A stretch of DNA of 64,000 nucleotides from Dolomedes plantarius (Eukaryota; Arthropoda; Arachnida; Araneae; Dolomedidae): the NCBI GenBank assembly GCA_907164885.2, contig OU015500.1, forward strand, positions 47,966,146 to 48,030,145. The letters run 5' to 3'. Below are positions 49,828 to 60,942 of this stretch, piece by piece. The translations under genes and the position numbers were made by a program. The notes under the pieces are model-generated. The model did no database searches and had not been told where the DNA came from. It saw only the letters and a program-made list of their open reading frames with translations. Position 1 is the first letter of the stretch. Each line of letters starts with the position of its first letter.

Positions 49828-51283
49828 TTCCAGATTTTCCTGTAACCTGGGGGATTCAGATTTCAACTTTAATCTATTTCACTCAGCATTATGGTCTCAA
49901 ACTTCTAAACTGTACGAAACATAGGAAGTAGGAGCAAAACTTTGACCAGACATAAATAATCCTCTGTTATTATCAAAAATTAGGGAGACTGTTTAGTCTG
50001 AAAATAAAATTCTTGAGAAGCTATCCCAAAATATTTTTGTAAATTTACCATTTTCGAAAGAATAATTCATTAATTAAAGTGCTTTAATTAATGAATTATT
50101 CTTTCAACAGTAAGTGGTGAAATATGAATTTTTCTGATTTTTCAGTTTTACAACATCTAGTTCAGGAAAATAATACTATCTCAGAACATTTTTTAAAGCC
50201 GTTACACCTTTCGAGTCCTCGGACCACTGTTTTAGAGCCTCTGCTTTTGGCCTAATATCTTGTGGAAGCTGTGAAAAACAGCCTGTTAACAACATAATGG
50301 TTTCGATGTTTCTATCTAATGGTCTAATAAACATCGATCTCCTCCAGTTTTATTCACCACCTACTTTTTGGAAGTGTTGCTGAGAAAAATTAGAATAAAA
50401 AATGAATGTGGCCTGGAATTTAACATCTATTTACGCCACACGCGTTCAGATAGGAAGTTCATATAGTCTGTTTAGCTGGTATATTTGTTTTCACAATGTG
50501 TGTAGTGTTTCTGTGCTGCCAACTTTTCTGACTATGTCGGAAATTGTCCGAATTACGGCGCAACCACCCCGAGATCATGGTACACTTTGAATCATCCAAG
50601 AGTTTTACGGTCAGAATAAATATCTATATTAGATGTGTTGGCTTCTTGTTTGTGATACTAATTAATTCATTAAATACAGATAATATTAAACATTTATTAA
50701 ATGATAAAACGTAGTGCTAACCTTTCTGCAGCGTACAATCTTTAACAATTTAACTGACCTTCTCTTTTTTTCAAATTAAAAGATAATATATCCGATACAT
50801 ACAGCTGTTGCCATTCCATTGTAGACATTCTCTAACGTAATAATAATAAACAAATATGCCTTTTCACAATCAAAAATAAAATACGCTTACAGATGAAAGA
50901 ATTTTCATACATTCTAGCAACTTGAAAAATGCTTTAGAATCGAAATGGTCAGTATTTAGAAACCATACATACCACCATAAACATTTAATTTCTTATGGTA
51001 AGACAGAAAAAAAATTGCACGCTTCTTCTAATATATTTAAGTATTCTTTATTTTTAAATTTTTAATTTCAAGGGATATTTTCTTTATCCATTCAAGGAGC
51101 ATTTTCTACTTCTATTTTTTCTTGGATTTTTTTTTCCTTTCTTTACATCATTATTTAAGACGTACATACAGTGTGTACACAGTTCTTTTCATTTTATAAT
51201 TTTTTAACGGCATGCTTTTACGTTTGATATACTCGTAATGCTAATGAGATGGATTATCCTCTACAAAGTTTTGCCAAAAGAAT
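49377..51283. other. Unassigned AT-rich stretch with a (TA)n(TG)n tract
   Basis: No gene is supported. The microsatellite (TA)n(TG)n lies at 49741-49827. A perfect palindrome at 50056-50105 is listed separately. Confidence 0.5.
50056..50105. repeat. Perfect 50-bp palindrome
   Basis: The 24-base arms gaaagaataattcattaatt plus aaag and their exact complement are separated by only tg. No mismatches. It is AT-rich with ATTAATTA cores. No TSD or internal sequence suggests a MITE. Confidence 0.95.
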
Positions 51284-51287
51284 TTAA

Positions 51288-51977
51288 GGGGGTCCAGGAC
51301 ACAAAATTTTTCGAATTTTCCAAAAAAATGTTATTGCATTAAAATTTTCTTTGTTCTTTTACGCTTAAAATGACGCTTAAATCACGTTTCTATCTTAATT
51401 AGAACAGGAGAAATTATTATTTTTTTTTTGCAACAAACTAATAGTACCAAGCGTTGTTTAAAACTATAAGTGCATTTTTCTGCATGATGGGGTTTTTCCT
51501 CATTTCTCGTCTTTAAATTGTTATAAATCAAGAACCGTTAAAGATAAATAGTTGAAACTTAGAGCATGTCTTTTTCAGCTATTTTACTTTAATTGTGATT
51601 CAGAAAATTTGAAAAAAATATTTACTCTTGAAAATATGATTTAAAAAAAATATGTTACATAATTTTTTTGTAATTTTTAATATAAATATTTTTAACTTTT
51701 TTAAAAATTAATATTTAAAAAAATGCTGAATCGAAATTAAAAACTTATATATTTCTGTTTAATTAAATGAAAAAGAATTGAAATTCGACAAATAATATTT
51801 AAAGTTATAACGATTTTAAATTACCCTACTTTTTTAAAATTTTAAAATTTTTTAAAAGCATTTTGAGAAGTTTTATGAAGGGATTTTGCTTACAAATTAT
51901 ATGGTTAACCATCACAAAAAAATTCAAAATTTTAACTCAATAAATAAAAAAAAATTTAAAATGTGTCCCGGGTCCCC
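51288..51977 (+). mobile_element. TTAA MITE with GGGG(G)WCC ends
   Basis: The left end GGGGGTCCAGGACACAAAAT and the reverse complement of the right end GGGGACCCGGGACACATTTT match. TTAA flanks both sides (51284-51287 and 51978-51981). The 690-bp interior is AT-rich with no ORF. TTAA targets with G-rich termini suit Kolobok-like rather than CCC-ended piggyBac elements; the superfamily is inferred. Confidence 0.75.
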
Positions 51978-51983
51978 TTAATA

Positions 51984-52540
51984 ATGAGTAAAAATACAGC
52001 AGTTGAGTGGAATAGTTATATGCGGGAGGTTATTGTGCAGATTCTAGTACTTGTAAAAAAAATTGGAGGTGAAGTCAAAATCGTCGCAGCTGACAAAATT
52101 TTGTACAGGAAAAGTAAAAATAATGCAGGAAATGTTGTTGGAGGAATATGTCTCGAAAACAATGAATGCTTCATAAAAAAATACCTAATAGATGTGCACA
52201 CTGTTCAACAGCAGTAATCGGGGAAAACGTATTACCTGGTACTATTTTATCAACACAGATTTCTGGAGAGGGTACAGAATAAAGATCTCGATGACGCGGA
52301 CTGCATGCATTTGACTGTTAATCATAAGTGCGGTTTTGTAGATCCTCAAACTGGCATTCATACCCAAAACATCGAAAGGTGGTAGGGTTCATGCAAGAGG
52401 AGAAACAAACAACAACGGGGAACAAACAGATCACAGTACATTTAGATTTGTACCTCGCAGAGTTCATGTGGAGGCCTGAAGATCCTTTTGAAGCAATGTT
52501 GAAAGGAATTACAAAAGGAATTACATGCCGAAAATAGGCA
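51984..52540 (+). pseudogene. Merlin (IS1016/IS1595-like) transposase relic
   Basis: It opens MSKNTAVEWNSYMREV, passes through KIGGEVKIVAADKILYRKSK and VVGGICLENNECF (the start of the ISXO2/IS1595-type DDE domain), and after stops and frameshifts reaches HLTVNHKCGFVDPQTGIHTQ and NIERWW. The last piece carries the C-terminal Glu motif. The first acidic motif appears as ADK rather than DES, so the active site is damaged. The order and spacing fit a eukaryotic Merlin transposase. It abuts the TTAA MITE at 51977. Merlin termini were not located. Confidence 0.72.
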
Positions 52541-52598
52541 TGTTGTTTTCGATATTTAGAATTTAGTTTTCAAAAAATAGGTGATGTGCGTATTATAC

Positions 52599-53189
52599 AG
52601 GGTGTCCCCAAAAACCTTGACGCATTTTAAAAAATGATACAAAAAAGTACTCAAGGTAGGAACTAGAAATTCACATATGTGTTACCTTATATATAAAAAA
52701 TTTTTTAGTATAGTCAATGAATTTCAATGTGTGCAACTTTTGTGGTGCGGAGAACATCTATTTGGTAATCAATCTCGGCCTATGTGCTTTCCAAAATGAA
52801 TCCCGTAACGCATGAAATTGCGGCAATTATGCATCTTTTGAGTTGTTCAACACTACAGCCAATTATCAAGGACACTTCAAGTTTCCAGAAACTTTTTATA
52901 CCAAGCTAAGATGTTGTTACGACTCGGATGATCTTTTCCATATTTCGTGGTACTTGGGAACAGACTCTGGTTTCCAATACCAGTCAACACACATTGCTTT
53001 TTCTGATGGAATAGCCTTTTTACAACTTTCGCTATCACGGAACAACTAGCGCCACCTGTTCAACTTTTTTTGACACAGTAAAAGACTCTAATATATACAG
53101 TAACATATCTGTGAATTTTCAGTTCTTACCTTGTATAAATTTTTTTGTATAAATTTTTAAAATGTGTCAAGGTTTTTTGGAATTCACTG
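52599..53189 (-). mobile_element. Mariner-like element with ~90-bp TIRs
   Basis: The left arm contains CCCCAAAAACCTTGACGCAT and, further in, aaggtagga and gaaattcacatatgtgttac. The reverse complement of the right end has the same blocks (ccaaaaaaccttgacacatt, aaggtaagaa, gttac). TA precedes the left end (52597-52598); the right flank is tt, so that TSD has decayed. The body retains DUF4817-type transposase fragments in minus orientation. 591 bp, non-autonomous. Confidence 0.75.
52690..53060 (-). pseudogene. DUF4817-type transposase fragments
   Basis: Minus-strand fragments in shifting frames include NILAWYKKFLET followed by a stop and SVLDNWL, the end of a DUF4817 helix-turn-helix. At the other end is YQIDVLRTTKVAHIEIH, resembling the C-terminal tail of these proteins. 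The catalytic domain is deleted. Confidence 0.5.
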
Positions 53190-54565
53190 TTTCTGCGCAT
53201 GATCAGTGACATGTTTTAATGATAAACACGTTTACTCCGAGAAGTCACTCTAGATCTCTCTCTGCCATTTTAATTTTTATGATGATTATGTTTGTGAAAT
53301 ATAAAATTAAACCTGATGGAAATTGTTTATTTCGCGCTGTTTAATTAGCGATAATTTACAATTAAAAATATTGCTTTCTGCGCATGCTCAGTGACATTTT
53401 TAAATCTGTCTTTAGATACTTACTAAGCCCGAGGCCTCTTAAACACAATAATTTGTTTCTGCGCATTATTATGATTTTCAACATTAACGCGGCTTTTCTA
53501 GCTCACGTCGACATTTCATATCTTTAGAACAATCTCTCTCTATTGCCATCCGTGAGCGCGACAATAAACTTATAATTAAAGGCCGCTCATGGAGTTAAAA
53601 TTTGGCGATTGCAAATGTAAAATAGAACTAGACAGTCATAGAGAGTCCATTCGGCAATCACAGGTGCATGCTCAAGTCTAAAAAGAAGTTATTTCTCCCC
53701 CAGCTTTAAAATCAGATTACTATGTAGCCTACGTCAATTAGCGTAATGAATGGTTATTATCGATCTTAATTATCGATTTAAGCAATCACGATTGAACATT
53801 TGATTAAAAATTTCATTGTTCCTTTTGAAGCGTCATTAGCGCAATGACTTAATTAATCACAGACGGCCTAACGCAACAATGTTGTCTTACCAAATAATGA
53901 GCGGTTTCCATAATGAGAACGGGGCAAACGGAAAATCGGGTATTTTGCGGCAGATAACTATGATGATAACAGCGACTGCGAAAATAGTCAATTTAGCCAT
54001 TTTAATTAGTCGCAATGATAATGGCATTTAGATTGGAATGATATGATGTAAGCCCTGTGATAATGTTTTCCTGGAACGATTCGGCTTAAATGCGTTTTAC
54101 GTGGCCGATATTGTCAGAATGACTGCAAACTAATTCATACCTCACATAGCATTATGAGATTAATTTGAACTCAGTGACTTAGTGAACGTAAAGGTCAGTA
54201 AACGTTCCGAAGTCGATTGCAGCTAAGTTTACTTTACTTATGGTGAAATGCGTAGCCTGACTTAACTGTAATTTTTACGACTAATTAAAGTAGGAATTTT
54301 CCAACTTAAAAGCTCCTTGTTTATTCATTTTTATTAAAGACATTTACGTCTGCATCATTAAAAAGAAATTACAAGTGAAAGTTCCACAAACTGTGACATT
54401 GGAAGCTTAAAAACGCCTCAATCTCCTCCGAGAAACGGATGGTATAGTAGTAAGTTTCAGTCCAATAAGCAAAAGAACTATGCTGTAAAATGGGAACTTT
54501 CCGAGTACTCCATCGCATTCCATTCTAGGGATTCAGGTCACAACTTGTTTTTTCAGAGGATAATA
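53190..54565. other. Unassigned stretch, partly dense in TAAT/ATTA sites
   Basis: The first part repeats tttctgcgcat- at 53189, 53370 and 53453, two of these copies followed by gmtcagtgacat. From about 53720 to 54320 many TAAT/ATTA cores occur in less extreme base composition. An OTU-like motif lies at 53282-53341. No complete gene is supported. Confidence 0.45.
53282..53341 (+). pseudogene. Vestigial OTU-protease motif
   Basis: One frame reads MIMFVKYKIKPDGNCLFRAV and then TAA. PDGNCLFRA matches the catalytic Asp/Cys signature of OTU-domain cysteine proteases, which occur in some eukaryotic transposons as well as host deubiquitinases. Codons after the stop (LAI) would continue the usual helix. 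The catalytic His motif was not found. It may be a decayed exon of a mobile element or host gene. Confidence 0.45.
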
Positions 54566-54567
54566 TA

Positions 54568-55976
54568 CACTGCTGGCCACCCAAATTGCAACACCAAGAA
54601 AGACAAGAGATATCACAACAAAATTTATTTTGTAGATAACATGTTGACCAAGTATCAAATGATTAAATTTATAGACTTCTGTGAAGTGTGGTTCCTGCCA
54701 AAATCAGTAGCCAGAGTAGCCGCCATTGTTGGAGATCACCGCTGCCACACGCCTCGGCATTGATTCAAAGAGACTTTGGATGAGTTCTTGGGGTACAGCA
54801 GACCAAGCAGCTTCCACACGTTGCCAAAGTTGATCCGCTGTGGCAACTGGGGATGGAATCTGGGTCAATCGTAGAGCAACCATGGACCACATGTTTTCTA
54901 TCGGCGAAAGATCCGGAGAGCGAGGCGGCCAGGGAAGCAATTCAATCTGGCGATTGACGAAGAACCGTTGGACAATGCGTGCCACGTGTGGTCGCGCATT
55001 ATCCTGTTGAAATATGGCTGTGGGCAAACCCTGAATGTAAGGAAAGACAGCTGGGTCCAACACCTCGGAGATGTAGCGCTGGCTGTTTAAATTACCGGCA
55101 ATGCGTACTAGAGGTGTGCGAGAGTGATATCCAATACCGCCCCATATCATAATACCCGGTGCGGGACCAGTGTGGCGGTGCATAACGCAGCTGTTCAACA
55201 TCCTCTCTTCACGGTGTCTCCAGACTCGAATGCGACCATCGTGGTGTTGCAGACAGAAGCGTGACTCGTCAGTAAAGACAATTTCATTCCATTCTGCCGT
55301 CCACATCCTTCTGTCATCGCACCATTGGCGGCGGAGACGTCTGTGGTTCTGCGTCAAGGGTAGACAAAGCAATGGATGTCTTGCGCACAGACCACTCTGC
55401 TGTAAACGGCGTCGAATGGTACGCGCAGACACTGGATGATGAGTTACAGACTGCATGTGCTGTGCTATGGTTCCTGATATGACTGAGCGATCTGTCACTG
55501 CCAAGCGCACAATTTGCCTGTCATCACGTGAAGTGGTGCGCTGAGGTGGATGCGATCGAACACGCCGGTCCGTCGTACCCTCCTGCATCCAACGATCACA
55601 TATCCGCATTACAGTTGTTTGGTTTCGTCCAACACGACTACCGATTTCCCTGAAAGATAATCCACAATCTCGGAAGGCCACTATCCTTCATCTGTCGAAC
55701 TCGGATACTTGATCAAAACATGATCGCTGTTTTCGACGAGGCATAATTGATCGTTTTTTTGAAAAAACCACAAGAAAAACACAATTGCCGAACTTGAAAT
55801 CGTCGAAATCTCCAAGCCTTAAATAGCGCTTTGAAGTGGCGCCACAGGCGCGCGGGATGTGCGTCTGCGCTGAAATTCTAATCATTTGCATATCTCACCT
55901 CCGCTAATGCATGTTGTAGATTTCATGTTATTTGCATGTTTCCTTCAGGGTGTTGCATTTACAGTGGCCAGCAATG
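54568..55976 (-). mobile_element. Tc1-type transposon (DD34E)
   Basis: TIRs read CACTGCTGGCCACCCAAATT (left) and CATTGCTGGCCACTGTAAAT (right, reverse complement), followed by gcaacacc. The TSD is TA (54566-54567 and 55977-55978). The 1409-bp element contains a nearly intact transposase on the minus strand. Confidence 0.93.
54704..55744 (-). pseudogene. Tc1-type DD34E transposase, one premature stop
   Basis: The frame opens at the ATG (55744) with MPRRKQRSCFDQVSEFDR and meets a single TGA at 55688-55690. It then stays open for 325 codons to a normal end (GGYSGY). The HTH is RDCGLSFREIGSRVGRNQTT. The catalytic domain carries D138 (FTDESRFCLQ), D227 (FQQDNARPH) and E262 (SPDLSPIENMW), counted from the first codon after the break region; D227 and E262 are 34 residues apart. 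All catalytic residues are retained and there is no frameshift. Length (347 codons including the stop) is normal for Tc1. With one nonsense change, recent activity of the family is likely. Confidence 0.93.
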
Positions 55977-56180
55977 TACTTTAAATTCCCAGTTTCATTT
56001 CAGAACCGGATTATTTTGAAAACTTTTCCATAACTAGTAATGCTTAAATCTTAACTAACGATAACAGTTTTGTCCCTTTCATCAATACTCCTTATATATA
56101 TATATATATATATAGATATTCTTTTTATATTTTTTTTTACTCCCAATGTGGCAGGTACTACTATCTTGAGGACATGACAT

Positions 56181-56605
<425 letters not shown>

Positions 56606-56662
<57 letters not shown>
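56606..56662. repeat. (TA)n microsatellite
   Basis: A TA tract starting at the base after the Helitron F terminal CTAG. Confidence 0.97.
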
Positions 56663-56664
<2 letters not shown>

Positions 56665-57857
56665 CGTTTTCTGGGGTCTTTTTTCCATACTTTTGATGGT
56701 GATATACGTTATTGAGTCTGTAAAAAAAGTTCAATCATATTAAAACAATTTGTTTAAAATGTGAACAGTAAATTTCCCTGCTATTACTGAGTGAAACAGT
56801 ACACATATAGGCGGTGATTTATTCAAGCAAAAAGGAACTTAATGGTTTCCTTTTGGGGCATGCATGAAATGCATGTAGTAGCCATGCATTAGCGAAAGAA
56901 AAAGGAAAATGATAAATTGCGAAAAAATGAGTTCCAGCATTTTTTCCCCCTTGTTTCTCCTATGCTACAGACAAATTTGTTTCCCGTTTTCTCGAAATAA
57001 TAAAGGAGCGATTTAGGCCACACTTATTTGTATTGCCATGAGCACTTCAACCGCCTCAGGGGCAAAATGGATCTTCTAATCGATTTCGAATAATTTATCG
57101 GTATTTTTTCCCCAAAACCTAAACGTGATCGCTTTTCTAGCCTTGTTTTACATTCAATAACCGATATTCTCCATTTCACGCCCGATAATTTCTGAACTTT
57201 TCAATCCGTTTGCATCAGAGCTGCACAGTGATGGTAAATTGTATCGCATTTTCTTCTTTCATTTTAAATGTAATGTAAATATGAAAACAAGATAAAAGTA
57301 GAAACAAGGGTCCTGATATAAAAGGAAAAAGATTCATAATTAGTTCCTTATCGTATAATCGTGTCATATTAAGCATGTAACTTTATTATCGATGCATAAA
57401 AAAGGTTTTGATCAGCAAATGTACAAAGCTAGTGGTTGATTTAGTAGGGGTATATGTTGAAACTAACATAATAATCAACAAAAATACAAATTTTTGTAAA
57501 AGTAACCGGACTCTTAGACACAAGTTAATAGGGAAAAACAATAGATTTCTGATAATCAAATATGTCAAAGCAGAATTACTGATTGTCAAACCAACAGGAT
57601 AGTTGATAAACAATGGCTGTAACAATAGTAGAATACAGTTTTTATGTTTCTACTATGTTTTAATTTTTTCTGTTATTCATTACACCTTATCGGAAATACT
57701 GATTTTATTTTTCAAATGCACTTCCCGTAGTATATTTTGCCTTAAAGAATACAGAGGATAAATTAGAATTGAAGTATTATACATGAAATAGAATAGAAGG
57801 AATAAATAATAATCCCAATGAACATTAAAATTTACTATTATGCAGCAGTAAAACAAC
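56663..57857. other. Unassigned AT-rich stretch
   Basis: No gene or element terminus is supported before the SINE TSD at 57846. Confidence 0.5.
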
Positions 57858-58177
57858 TCTGGTTCGGTGCTCGCCGCTGACCAATTCACCGTCGTGTACG
57901 CTAATGGCGGCTGGTGCATGTAAAATCTGTTGTGACAGCAATGTCCTCCAAGTTCTCAAAATTCATCTCTAGGGGTGCGGGGGAGTAATTTTTAACCGAG
58001 TCAAGTGTACCGGTCTCATCACTTGACTCGGTTCAAAATTACGGGACCGGACCCCCAGCCAAGTCTAACTCTTGTGGGGCTGAGTTAAAACCGGAGCCGT
58101 ATCTTCGAGCCCTGCAGCCTAGAATGGGATTTGATCGGATGCTGCTGTTGGTCAAGGGGCATAAACCACAACGACAA
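57858..58177 (+). mobile_element. tRNA-derived SINE, family S1 copy 2
   Basis: It starts inside the tRNA-like head at box B (ctggttcggtgctcg), so the copy is 5'-truncated. The body shares taatggcggctggtgc, tgtcctccaagttc, ggtgcggggg and cacttgactcggttcaaaat with 11009-11322. The 12-base TSD cagtaaaacaac is exact (57846-57857 and 58178-58189). Confidence 0.85.
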
Positions 58178-58255
58178 CAGTAAAACAACAGGCTTTAACG
58201 AATAAGAATTACGATATACGCATGAAAAATTTCATATTATAGAATCCTTTGGGCG

Positions 58256-58317
58256 CTAAACCATGACTTCTCAACATAATGCCATCCGAAAAGACATATG
58301 ATTGAATATTCATGACA
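58256..58317 (+). repeat. 62-bp direct repeat, copy 1
   Basis: Begins ctaaaccatgacttctcaac and ends attgaatattcatgaca; four mismatches to 58994-59055. Confidence 0.9.
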
Positions 58318-58993
58318 TTTCATCTGTTTAGAATTAAGTGAGCAATCTTTCTTTCAGTTTCAGCATTAAAATTCTCTTATTCTTGTGTAATTATCCCTTG
58401 GTCATCAGAGTTTGGCATTTGCTTCTATGTAGGGTGTTCCCAAACTGCGTCTACAAAATAAGAGGTGTGATAATACGCATCAAGACGAACGATATTTATA
58501 ATGCAACCTAGGCCTCATCCCACTCAGTGTCTCATAAAAGCAATAAGTTCAGTTCCCAAATAGAATTTTCGTCGCTGGAAAAAATGAGAATTAACCAAAT
58601 AATAAGTTGCACAAACCCATCCAAATCAGAGAAAGACTCAAAATAGACGCTCAAAATGCCGTCCAAAGGATTCGTTGCACAATTGACACCGACAAATGAA
58701 AGACTAGCGCACCGTTTTGTTATTCGTATTCAGGTCGTATTCATGATTACTGCCGATTTCAGATTTGACGACTGGAAAATCGATGTCTGAGCTTTTTTCT
58801 CAACAATGTGATAATATTAGATAAAACATAGCCATTTAATTAAAGTTCTACTATTATGATCAATGTTCTGGTAGTACTTTAATTTGTTTTCCGAACCAAA
58901 GTCCCTAATTATTTCACTTCGAGTGTCTCAAATGATTCTGTGTGTTTTTAACAAGCACAAGTACACAAGAGTCCCGCTGTGCTACGATGAGCT

Positions 58994-59055
58994 CTAAACC
59001 ATGACTTCTCAACATAATGCCATCCGTAAAAACCCATGATTGAATATTCATGACA
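58994..59055 (+). repeat. 62-bp direct repeat, copy 2
   Basis: Same orientation and length as 58256-58317, 738 bases further on. Confidence 0.9.
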
Positions 59056-59597
59056 ATCTTCAAATACTCGTGACTATATTACCGGGATTTTAAGTTTGTG
59101 TTTATGACCTAGAGTCAACTTCCGATGTTTTACTATTTATACGAGATTCATTATACACAAATGCTTGTCTGTTGAGTCACACCATTTCTGTCGACAGTTA
59201 GGCATAGAGATTTTAGTGCTTATTTTTTTTTTATTCGATTGGACTCAAATGCTACACCTTCAAAGTAGAAAATGAGAAATGCACTTTCATCTGTGCGAAC
59301 AAGATGATTCTAGAGTGATAAAGCTTGTGATCTTTAATGGCAGTTTTCATTTTCTTTTTTCACTCACAAAAAAATTTCATGTTGTCGCACGATATTACGT
59401 CCAACTGATTTGATGGACCTTGAAAAGTCCTTAGTAACAAAAGATAATAAATTTATTTGAAGGTTTAGCTTTTTTTCCCTAAGTGCTTGGGCTTATAGAA
59501 CTTTCTGTCACAATTAATCGATGTTTTCGAAAATATAGCCTGAGTGAAAAGGAAAGGCTTTTCTTATTTACAACAAAGTTCCACTTTGTGTACATTA

Positions 59598-60379
59598 CTA
59601 GCTGAAAGCCCGCACTTCGCTACGGAGCACATTCAAATTAAATACAATGGTCAATGTATGCAATTAATGCCAAAAAAATAAATATATATATTTATAATAA
59701 ATACGACGATCAATGCATACAATTGATGTAAATATATATATACTATATATATATATTTATAAAAAATCGTAAGGGATATTTTTAAAGACAAAATAATGTA
59801 GAAGAAAATATTAAAATTAAATCTAATAGGACATACTAAAGAATATAGTGCAGTTAATATAGTACAGTTTGAGGAACATATCTTTTACTGAATTTTAATA
59901 TTTTTTTTTTGGATAATGTCCAATCGTCTGCTGCATGAGGAAGAAAAAAAACATATTTTTTGTCTATTTCGTTGTTATCACGTGACGATAAATTTATTTA
60001 AAGTACCAGAAAAAGAAATCACGTGATCAGCATTTAATAAATTAAATTCTAAAAATTAATCTTTAAAAATTCATCAAAAATCAGAAAATGAAGGTAAAGA
60101 TTCGAAAAAGATTTCACTTTAAAGGCATTTTTATGATCTATCTCGTAATGTAAATGTTATAATCCTCAAATTATTATTTTAAATGCAAACTTATAAAAAG
60201 TTACTAAAAAGCTTAAAAATTTAATTTAAAAAAATGTAAGAAGAATTTTCAAAAATCTTTCTTAATGCACCCCTACACCATAATTAGAATCGCCATGCAA
60301 AATTTTCACCCTTTAGGTAAAGCGGTTTAGTCTGTGCGTTGTATGTCAGTCAGTTAAGGAGCTGTTTTATATATATGGA
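59598..60379 (-). mobile_element. Helitron E, non-autonomous
   Basis: Inverted orientation: the plus strand begins CTAGCTGAAAGCCCGCACTT after A and ends TTTTATATATATGGA. Family block and 3' hairpin are present in reverse complement. Its 5' TC end abuts exactly the start of a Gypsy LTR at 60380, so the LTR element inserted at or within a few bases of the Helitron edge. Confidence 0.88.
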
Positions 60380-60645
60380 TGTGGGATGACATCCATACAG
60401 CCCCATGCATGCCACTCTCATATGGAGTGCGCCCCTGTAACCCCGGCGAGCGCCACCTAGCGGGCGCCGCGAAGAACAGAAGAGATAGACGATGTTTTGC
60501 TTCGGACGAGCGTGCACGTGTGTGTGCCGCGTTGCTTGTTTTTCGCCCCTTTTTAGACGTTAGTTCCCCTGTAAATAAGACCCTTCTTTAAATAAATGTT
60601 ACATACGTTAACACTGTTTGTGATTATTCCCCCCAAAACCCCACA
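60380..60645 (+). repeat. Gypsy 5' LTR
   Basis: Runs from TGTGGGATGACATCC to CCAAAACCCCACA, so TGT...ACA, about 266 bp. AATAAA at 60591-60596 is a candidate polyadenylation signal. It is GC-richer than the surroundings. The boundary rests on the terminal dinucleotides and on the adjoining primer-site candidate, because the 3' LTR is not in view. Confidence 0.78.
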
Positions 60646-60647
60646 GA

Positions 60648-60661
60648 TGGGGGCTCTGGCC
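60648..60661 (+). promoter_or_regulatory. Primer-binding-site candidate
   Basis: TGGGGGCTCTGGCC begins two bases after the LTR, the position where a tRNA primer anneals. TGG matches the complement of a tRNA CCA end. The specific tRNA is not assigned. Confidence 0.55.
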
Positions 60662-60942
60662 TCCTTTTACCCTTTAATCCCCTAGATCACCCATGCCTGC
60701 CGTATCAACTCTCCATTTGACGTGATAGTTTCAAAGACGTTTAGAGCTGATATTTACCGACTTTACCTCAGACGTATAATTCGAGACTGTTTGAACGAAG
60801 TATTTTGCTGATGTGACTTTTCCACTGATTACTTATCAATTTTTCATGACGTGCCGAGGACTGAGTTGAGATATACAAATTGTTGGATTATTCTGTTTAG
60901 AAGTCTGCATTCAGTGAGTACCATTTTTTTTGTTGTGTCAAT

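Larger units (their letters stand above)
58190..59597. other. Unassigned stretch with a 62-bp direct repeat
   Basis: No gene is supported. Direct repeats at 58256-58317 and 58994-59055 bound about 676 bases of unrecognised DNA. Confidence 0.5.

Noticed and set aside
54704..54763. Plus-strand frame running into the Tc1 element
   Set aside because: It is the antisense of the transposase C-terminus joined to the TIR.
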